A stretch of DNA of 38,490 nucleotides from Bowmanella dokdonensis (lineage in GTDB: Bacteria; Pseudomonadota; Gammaproteobacteria; Enterobacterales; Alteromonadaceae), in contig NZ_JAFKCV010000003.1 of NCBI RefSeq assembly GCF_017254865.1, positions 461,178-499,667 of the forward strand, in the 5' to 3' direction. This document shows positions 33,940 to 38,490 of this stretch, piece by piece. The notes below the pieces were generated by a model. That model was not told where the DNA came from, made no database searches, and was given only the letters and a program-made list of their open reading frames with translations. Both the position numbers and the translations under genes were made by a program. Numbering within the stretch: the stretch's first letter is position 1; each line of letters opens with the position of its first letter.

Positions 33940-34046
33940 GGCACCGCCGGATTGGCCTTCGCAGACACGCTGTGAATATATCCCTATACGCTCTCACACA
34001 GCATCCCTGCTGTGTAAGGTCTGAGAAGGCCAATCCGGCGGTGCCT
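33940..34046. repeat. Long inverted-repeat element with inner hairpin
   Basis: The arms 33940-33966 and 34020-34046 are complementary over 27 bp with one mismatch, starting GGCACCGCCGGATTGG. The 53-bp interior holds a second perfect hairpin, ACACAGC-ATCCCT-GCTGTGT (33996-34015), and a CTGTGAATATATCCCTATAC segment of the type seen in gammaproteobacterial REP-like intergenic repeats. The downstream arm runs straight into the direct repeat R1. No gene is visible in 33874-34250. Confidence 0.82.
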
Positions 34047-34240
34047 TCCACCCATTTCTCTATCTGTAAGAAAAAGGTCTGCAGTCGGACCGTCAGTCAA
34101 GGCTGCCGGCCGCTGCAACGGGCTCTTCACCTGTCTGATTAGGTGAGATTCACTTGTCGAAGAAGTTGGCCACCAACTGAAAGAAACTGTTTACTGGTGA
34201 CACTTTGACAGGCAGGTTAAAAGGGGAGCGATGGCCGCAG
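34033..34240. repeat. Imperfect direct repeat R1 (~208 bp)
   Basis: It matches R2 (34734-34948) across its length: AATCCGG(C/T)GGTGCC, then TTTCTCTATCTGTAAG, GTCGGACC, AGTCAAGGCT, TCACCTGTCTG, AAAC-GG/TTTACTGGTGACACTTTGA and a final GAGCG..TGCGGAC-like end. It precedes the 154-aa membrane protein gene. No integron attC consensus was seen. Confidence 0.75.
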
Positions 34241-34250
34241 GGAGGAGAAC

Positions 34251-34715
34251 ATGCGATCCGATAATCTGGTTATCCTGGCAGTGACACTGACAGTCTTGTG
34301 GCTACTGATAAACGAGACCACTATTACCTGGTTAGCCGCCTTCTGGATAGGGGATTACTCAATCAGTGAAGCCCTGACCTATGCCACCCGTTTTTATGAT
34401 CTGGATGCCTATCTGTTTTCCGCTGCTGTAAGGGCGCCGCCTTATCTGCTGTTGTTTTGGCTGGTGGGCAAACAATTGGATGGCACTTGGTGGCAACTTG
34501 AGATCATTTTTTTGTGTGGCCTACTAGCCATATTGTATGTCATGTTAACTGGCTATTGGAGCTATGCCGAGCCAGGCCTCTTGGGGCTGCGGATTTCCTC
34601 TACCCATGCCATTGAACTTATCTGGATTCCCGTTTATGCCGCTGTTGTCGGATTGTTCGTGGTGTTGGCTGTGTATGCTGTCTTCAAGTTGTGGACTGTG
34701 TTTAGCAAGCGCTGA
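34251..34715 (+). CDS. Unrecognised four-span membrane protein, 154 aa
   Basis: I do not recognise the family. About four hydrophobic segments are visible (residues ~5-30, 60-75, 85-105 and 120-148), with aromatic and Trp-rich edges and a basic end (SKR). GGAGGAGAAC gives a strong ribosome site for ATG 34251. It stands alone between repeats R1 and R2, which suggests it was acquired or duplicated as a unit with the repeat. A small membrane immunity or transport protein is possible, but nothing proves it. Confidence 0.72.
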   Translation: MRSDNLVILAVTLTVLWLLINETTITWLAAFWIGDYSISEALTYATRFYDLDAYLFSAAVRAPPYLLLFWLVGKQLDGTWWQLEIIFLCGLLAILYVMLTGYWSYAEPGLLGLRISSTHAIELIWIPVYAAVVGLFVVLAVYAVFKLWTVFSKR

Positions 34716-34733
34716 CAAGTGATTTAACAGATA

Positions 34734-34948
34734 AATCCGGTGGTGCCTCTGGCCTTTCCCACCCGTTTCTCTATCTGTAAGAAAAAGATTTACGGTCGGA
34801 CCACCAGTCAAGGCTAACGGCCGCCGAAACTGCTTCCTCACCTGTCTGTAGAGATGAGAGTTTACTCGTCACGAAAATCTTGAAGACAAGCTGAGACAAA
34901 CTGGATACTGGTGACACTTTGAATGGCGGATTTGAGCGAATTGCGGAC
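34734..34948. repeat. Imperfect direct repeat R2 (~215 bp)
   Basis: Second copy of the R1 repeat, lying in the 381-bp gap before the PH-like gene. Its left flank has ACAGATA facing TATCTGT across ~35 bases. Relative to R1 it lacks the inverted-repeat insert at 33940-34032. No gene was seen in 34716-35096. Confidence 0.75.
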
Positions 34949-35096
34949 ATTAGCAAAATAATCTGGTAGATTTTTTCTGAGGTAAAATATGGCAAGTAAA
35001 CAACTATGGGCTGGGAATTTTCATGATAAACCATGCCGAAAATATGAATTTTCAGAGCCAGCCGGAGCTCATAGTTAGGAGCTGTAGGTATGTTGA

Positions 35097-35621
35097 ATGG
35101 AAAATGAAATCTACTTTAAGTGCCAGCCTATAGGGATACGCAAACACTATGCTCATATAGTGGGGATTCATGTTCTGTATTTTGTTGTCATTTTAGGTGG
35201 AATCTACAGAGAATTTCCTTTTTGGTGGATAGGAGTTGCTTTAGGGAGTTATTTATACATCAATATCGGTTGGTGGTTCCGCCTAAAAAAAGAAAACAAT
35301 CAGTCAGCGTTTAAGATGAACGGCAGTTGTATCACGATGGAGCAAAATGGTCAGACGGTGACTCGCCTGTGGTCGGACATCAAGCAAGTGCATCAGATCG
35401 GCCCCTACGATACTAAAGAAAAACGCCCTGGTTTTATTATCGACTTTGGTGATGATACCGGTTGGATGGTTTACCAGCGTCTCGAAGGCTATAAAGATTT
35501 TTATCAGAGCTTAATGGACAGAGGCATCCCAGGTACTGAACAGGATGTATGGATCCACAATATCGATATCTACGGCAAATCCACCGACGATCCCAAATGG
35601 ATCCAGAACCTGGTGAGGTAA
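35097..35621 (+). CDS. Small membrane protein with C-terminal PH-like/YcxB-like domain
   Basis: A 174-aa protein. Two membrane segments lie near residues 18-35 and 40-60, followed by a cytoplasmic domain (FKMNGSCITMEQNGQTVTRLWSDIKQV) whose strand pattern of an apolar strand, then Trp-x-x-I and 'IDFGDDTGWMVY' resembles bacterial PH/YcxB-like domains. This is a fold guess. The start ATG 35097 has TAGG 8 bases upstream. It is an orphan gene between repeats R2 and R3. Base composition is somewhat AT-richer than the core genes, which fits an accessory origin. Confidence 0.75.
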   Translation: MENEIYFKCQPIGIRKHYAHIVGIHVLYFVVILGGIYREFPFWWIGVALGSYLYINIGWWFRLKKENNQSAFKMNGSCITMEQNGQTVTRLWSDIKQVHQIGPYDTKEKRPGFIIDFGDDTGWMVYQRLEGYKDFYQSLMDRGIPGTEQDVWIHNIDIYGKSTDDPKWIQNLVR

Positions 35622-35660
35622 GCTGATGACTACTTTAGCAATACATTGGGGTTGGTTACA

Positions 35661-35684
35661 GGCAGGATTGAGCGAGTTGCGGAC
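35661..35684. repeat. Partial third repeat R3
   Basis: GGCAGGATTGAGCGAGTTGC and the following GGAC match the end of R2 (34925-34948). It lies in the 287-bp gap before the pentapeptide gene, where no gene or promoter of note was found. Confidence 0.6.
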
Positions 35685-35908
35685 CGTCACCGCCGGGAAG
35701 GCTGTGGTCGGCTTCAGACAAGTAGAAGACGGTCATGCATTGTGAATACTGCGGACTTCTGCATGCCATAAAGGCGCCATCGATGATTCAAAGCCTTAGT
35801 TCCATTTGCTGACGGGCAATGGGTAGTATGATATGGTTTAAAATGTGGCGGTTGCACGACTTATCTGATGATCGAAATGTGGCGTGATATGCAAAAAGGA
35901 CTGCCTGA

Positions 35909-37474
35909 ATGACTAATCATGCATGTGAATTCCATCTACATAATGGTAAACGATGTAACCGTCAGGCAGGAGAAAACAAGCGTTGTATATTTCATACTGA
36001 CCTAGATGATAACGATCGAATTACCCACAAGAAATTCGATAAAGAAATCATTAAATTGATCGCCAAGAGGGATGGAGCTTGGGAGGGATTTATATTCCCA
36101 AGCGACACTTATCTCAATGAAGTTACCATTGAATTCCCAATATATTTGAACGGTGCTCAATTTCGCAATGTCAGTATTGAGAATGTGATTTTCAATGGCA
36201 ATGTTGAGTTAAAGGGATGTGTTTTTTCAGGAAACGTGTCGCTTAAAAAGTGTGACTTTGTCAATATCCAAGCATTAGCAGCCTCTTTCCATGGTGAGCT
36301 TTTTTTATCTCCAATTAAAGTTACTTCAACACTTGATCTGTCTAAAAGTGAGTTTTTAGGACGATTTGAGTTGAGAGGGTTTCTTGATGGAAACGTCAAC
36401 TTTAACAGCGCATACTTTATGTCGAGAGTCCTTTTTTCTCACATGAGAAACGTGTCAATTTCCTTATCTGGCGCAATTTCGGCCTCGACTGCCATGTCAG
36501 GATATGTAGAAATAAGCAACCCCAATGACAGCAAAATAAAAAAACTAGTTCGAAGGGCAAAAAAGACACTTTGGCAGACCAAACAACTAACAATCTCGCT
36601 GTTTAATAAGAGCAAGGATTACGTACTTAGAAAATTCAAAAGCGCTTCTACAAAAACCAAAAACAAACTGATAAAAATTCGTCGACGCTTCCCATATGAA
36701 GAACAAGGAACTATTGAAAGTGCATTGTTTAATGGCAGAGTTAGCTTTTCCAGTGTCGTATTTGACAAACCAAAACTAGTTACTTTCCATCATGTTGACC
36801 TCAGGCGAAGTGGTTTTGAATCTACAGATTTGAAAGGCGTTTCTTTTATTGGGTGTAATTGGTATCAAAAAAAACTTGGTCGGAATGGAATTGACTCAGA
36901 ACACCGCCTTCTAAGTAGTGATTTCCATGCTAGGCGTCTGTTTTTACCACGCATAGAATCAACTTGCCGAAGCATCAGACAAGCACTCGAAGAAAATAAA
37001 GATTTCGCTCTCGCTAATGATTTTTTCATAGGAGAAATGGAGGCAAAGAGGCAGCAGCTTGGCTTTTTCAAGAAGCACTTCTTTAGCTTGTTAGCTTGGT
37101 ATAAAGCTATAAGCAACTATGGAACTAGTCCGCTAACCTGCATCCGATTCTTTGTCTTCTTTTGCGTTCTCCATTCATCCGTCATATTCCATGAGCAGAT
37201 TGCATCAACCCTAGAAAATAACGGAAACATTGCTGTCACCACTAGTTATGCTGAGCCTGAAGAACTATATGCAGATGCAGAGTATTTAACAAAAACTTTC
37301 GGTGAGTCTGTCGTTTATTCTCTTCAGACAATGACTCTTCAAAGAGAAAAAATTAGCGACTATCCAAAGTCACCCTATGGATTAAAGGTCTTCAATTTTT
37401 TCGCTGCACTTATTGGCCCAGCACTTACTTTGTTCTTGGGACTGAGCATTCGTACTAGAATAAAAAGAGCGTAA
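35909..37474 (+). CDS. Zinc-knuckle, pentapeptide-repeat, two-TM channel-like protein
   Basis: A 521-aa protein with an unusual multi-part layout. The N-terminal Cys6-x9-Cys16-x9-Cys26-x2-His29 looks like a small zinc site. Residues ~76-190 and ~270-320 are pentapeptide-repeat-like, a right-handed beta helix with recurring (A/N/S)-phenylalanine positions. Between them is a very basic, Lys/Arg-rich linker (~205-262). The C terminus has TM1 (~410-427), an acidic loop with TFGESVVYSLQTMT (~463-476) and TM2 (~495-514) followed by RTRIKRA; this matches the tail of pentapeptide membrane proteins with a pore-like pair of helices. AAGGA lies 9 bases before the ATG. The gene is AT-rich relative to its neighbours. 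The function is unknown. Confidence 0.8.
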   Translation: MTNHACEFHLHNGKRCNRQAGENKRCIFHTDLDDNDRITHKKFDKEIIKLIAKRDGAWEGFIFPSDTYLNEVTIEFPIYLNGAQFRNVSIENVIFNGNVELKGCVFSGNVSLKKCDFVNIQALAASFHGELFLSPIKVTSTLDLSKSEFLGRFELRGFLDGNVNFNSAYFMSRVLFSHMRNVSISLSGAISASTAMSGYVEISNPNDSKIKKLVRRAKKTLWQTKQLTISLFNKSKDYVLRKFKSASTKTKNKLIKIRRRFPYEEQGTIESALFNGRVSFSSVVFDKPKLVTFHHVDLRRSGFESTDLKGVSFIGCNWYQKKLGRNGIDSEHRLLSSDFHARRLFLPRIESTCRSIRQALEENKDFALANDFFIGEMEAKRQQLGFFKKHFFSLLAWYKAISNYGTSPLTCIRFFVFFCVLHSSVIFHEQIASTLENNGNIAVTTSYAEPEELYADAEYLTKTFGESVVYSLQTMTLQREKISDYPKSPYGLKVFNFFAALIGPALTLFLGLSIRTRIKRA

Positions 37475-37509
37475 AGGTAACTAACAAAAAAATAAAAACC
37501 AAAGGTCGG

Positions 37510-37527
37510 CTTTGTTCATGAACAAAG
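37510..37527. promoter_or_regulatory. 18-bp perfect palindrome
   Basis: CTTTGTTCATGAACAAAG with no spacer, 35 bases after the pentapeptide gene stop. It could be a regulator site. There is no gene in 37475-37726, which otherwise holds the tandem 20-mer. Confidence 0.5.
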
Positions 37528-37563
37528 GGAGATTAGATTCTACTTGACTGTCAGTAATCGCGT

Positions 37564-37603
37564 AAAGGTGGGAGCACGGGGTCAAAGGTGGGAGCACGGG
37601 GTC
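37564..37603. repeat. Tandem duplicate of a 20-mer, transposon-end-like
   Basis: AAAGGTGGGAGCACGGGGTC is repeated exactly at 37564-37583 and 37584-37603 and is followed by AGGTCTTGCATTGTGCA. Such GGGGTCAGGTCTT sequences resemble the ends of IS200/REP-associated (Y1) transposase elements. No transposase gene is beside it, so it is probably a remnant. Confidence 0.6.
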
Positions 37604-37726
37604 AGGTCTTGCATTGTGCAGAATGACCGATTCTGGCACGTTCTGGACACTCTGAAAGTCAGATGTTTTGTGAGTTTTTATTAGTTTAATATCTAAGGGG
37701 AGTACGGTGGCACTCTGCCATCAGCA

Positions 37727-38167
37727 TTACACACTGCCAAGTAGCTCAACAGGGCAGTTTATAGCATAGCTTTTTGATGATTCTGTGACCTCAAAATCGT
37801 TGTCAAGTAGGTGAGCTTCAAACTGAAATGCTTCCCCATTTGAAATACCAATACTGAACTTTATGTTTGGCTTAACCCAGATATCAAATGTAGTAGTATT
37901 TGCTGGCGAACCTGAACTACCGCTCTTAAGTTTGCGAGCTGCCAAGGAACGATACTTTAGTAAACACGGGTGGAAATCACTCAATATTTGATAGTGATGA
38001 ACCTTATTAAAGCTTGGTATTTCAGAATATGTTGAGGTTGGCGAGGTTTTATTTAATGCGGCATCAATCACAACGTCCTCACTAAAGATTTCAAATGCCA
38101 CTATGCAGAAAAAAACAACTGCAAAAGAAATTGCGACAATGAGCTGTATTTTCTTTCTAAATCCCAT
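37727..38167 (-). CDS. Orphan single-span membrane protein
   Basis: A 146-aa protein from ATG 38167; the frame is open 33 bases further but without a site. One N-terminal membrane segment (residues ~7-25, IQLIVAISFAVVFFCIVAF) is followed by a ~110-residue domain outside or inside the membrane, with two cysteines (about residues 68 and 138). I recognise no family. It is AT-rich like the pentapeptide gene, and isolated between transposon remnants; it may be an acquired orphan. Confidence 0.62.
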   Translation of the reverse strand: MGFRKKIQLIVAISFAVVFFCIVAFEIFSEDVVIDAALNKTSPTSTYSEIPSFNKVHHYQILSDFHPCLLKYRSLAARKLKSGSSGSPANTTTFDIWVKPNIKFSIGISNGEAFQFEAHLLDNDFEVTESSKSYAINCPVELLGSV

Positions 38168-38412
38168 AAAAAAGGTATTCCAAGAGAGACGGCAAACCAA
38201 AGTCTATCAAATCGTTCAACAAGTGTCCGCTTCTGGCACAAACCAGCCATACCATGCCCGCTAATCATGATTCCCCAGCGCCGGTCTCGGCGATCCCAAC
38301 GATATCATTAAGCTTGCACGCAGCCGTCTTTCGGTGTCCTTCGCACCTCTGCAGTTATTAGATATGACCTTTCCCCGAGATTAGTACCAATCCCTCAATG
38401 AGATTTTCCTGC
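38168..38412. other. Gap between the orphan gene and the transposase fragment
   Basis: No gene seen. It contains TGTCCGCTTCTGGCACA at 38224-38240 and the palindrome AATCATGATT near 38264. The segment just right of it is the 3' flank of the IS3 transposase and must hold one end of that element, but I could not place the end. Confidence 0.5.
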
Positions 38413-38490
38413 TTAAGCTGCCTGTTTTGCATACTCAACAGGCGACATGTAATTCAGTGAGCTATGCGGGCGAACATGGTTGTAATGCTC
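38413..38490 (-). CDS. 3' end of an IS3-family transposase (OrfB), cut by the window edge
   Basis: The minus strand reads from the window edge EHYNHVRPHSSLNYMSPVEYAKQAA and then a stop at 38413-38415. YN-x-x-RPHSSL-x-x-x-SP-x-EY is the C-terminal signature of the DDE integrase core of IS3-family elements. Only 25 codons are inside the window, so intactness of the element cannot be judged. Confidence 0.9.
   Translation of the reverse strand, partial: EHYNHVRPHSSLNYMSPVEYAKQAA

Noticed and set aside
34033-35700. Integron cassette array
   Set aside because: No attC core pairs (GTTRRRY/RYYYAAC) or integron integrase were seen; the repeats are longer and differ from attC.
38224-38240. TGTCCGCTTCTGGCACA as the inverted-repeat end of the IS3 element
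   Set aside because: It is 170 bases from the transposase stop and no matching end can be seen within the window.

Overview
The window looks like a chromosomal segment of a marine gammaproteobacterium of the Alteromonadales type (Alteromonadaceae-like). This rests on the mix of gammaproteobacterial housekeeping genes (tcdA, SufE/CsdE, nhaP2, cysK, DUF1456/YehS), a rhombosortase, S9 and S10 secreted peptidases, a CHRD/DUF4397 lipoprotein and dispersed hairpin-rich intergenic repeats. The species cannot be fixed from the sequence alone. I saw no rRNA, tRNA or CRISPR array.

Layout. 1-475: tandem array of a ~166-bp, hairpin-packed unit (2.9 copies, probably continuing left of the window). 548-4648: small orphan genes (DUF1801, DUF2750, an unknown), a SufE-family protein, a DUF418 membrane protein and, convergent with it, tcdA; csdA, the usual partner of csdE and tcdA, is absent here. 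4649-5617: an exported protein with a PEP-CTERM-like tail, preceded by two dyads and followed by a terminator. 5655-10000, minus strand: an aspartate/aromatic aminotransferase, then an overlapping three-gene operon of HtrA-like protease, FHA-membrane protein and NRDE/TANGO2-like protein. 10150-13881: acyltransferase, Cys/Met-type PLP enzyme and NhaP2 antiporter. 13895-20529: four-DUF4397/three-CHRD lipoprotein (minus), azoreductase, exported GPx-like peroxidase (minus) and S9 lipoprotein peptidase. 20585-21602, minus: rhombosortase overlapping a GFA-family gene. 21756-25810: enoyl-CoA hydratase, gamma-glutamyltransferase, an ABM-type monooxygenase gene broken by a MITE, DUF486 and a small lipoprotein. 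26045-26357: a second MITE copy. 26411-33873: cysK (minus), an overlapping MoxR-VWA-RDD operon with a secreted DUF4412-like protein, an S10 carboxypeptidase and a DUF1456 protein.

33874-38490 is an accessory region. It holds a long inverted-repeat element, two ~210-bp imperfect direct repeats (plus a third fragment) separating orphan genes (a small membrane protein, a PH-like membrane protein, and an AT-rich 521-aa zinc-knuckle/pentapeptide/two-TM protein), an 18-bp perfect palindrome, a tandem 20-mer, an orphan membrane protein and the 3' end of an IS3-family transposase at the window edge.

The strongest unusual signal is the MITE pair. The two copies differ by one exact 48-bp deletion and by compensatory base-pair changes between their arms, and removing copy 1 restores a complete 103-aa reading frame. 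The other leading candidates are the tandem array with GGA-loop hairpins at the left edge, the protease/FHA/NRDE operon, and the pentapeptide-channel gene in the accessory region.
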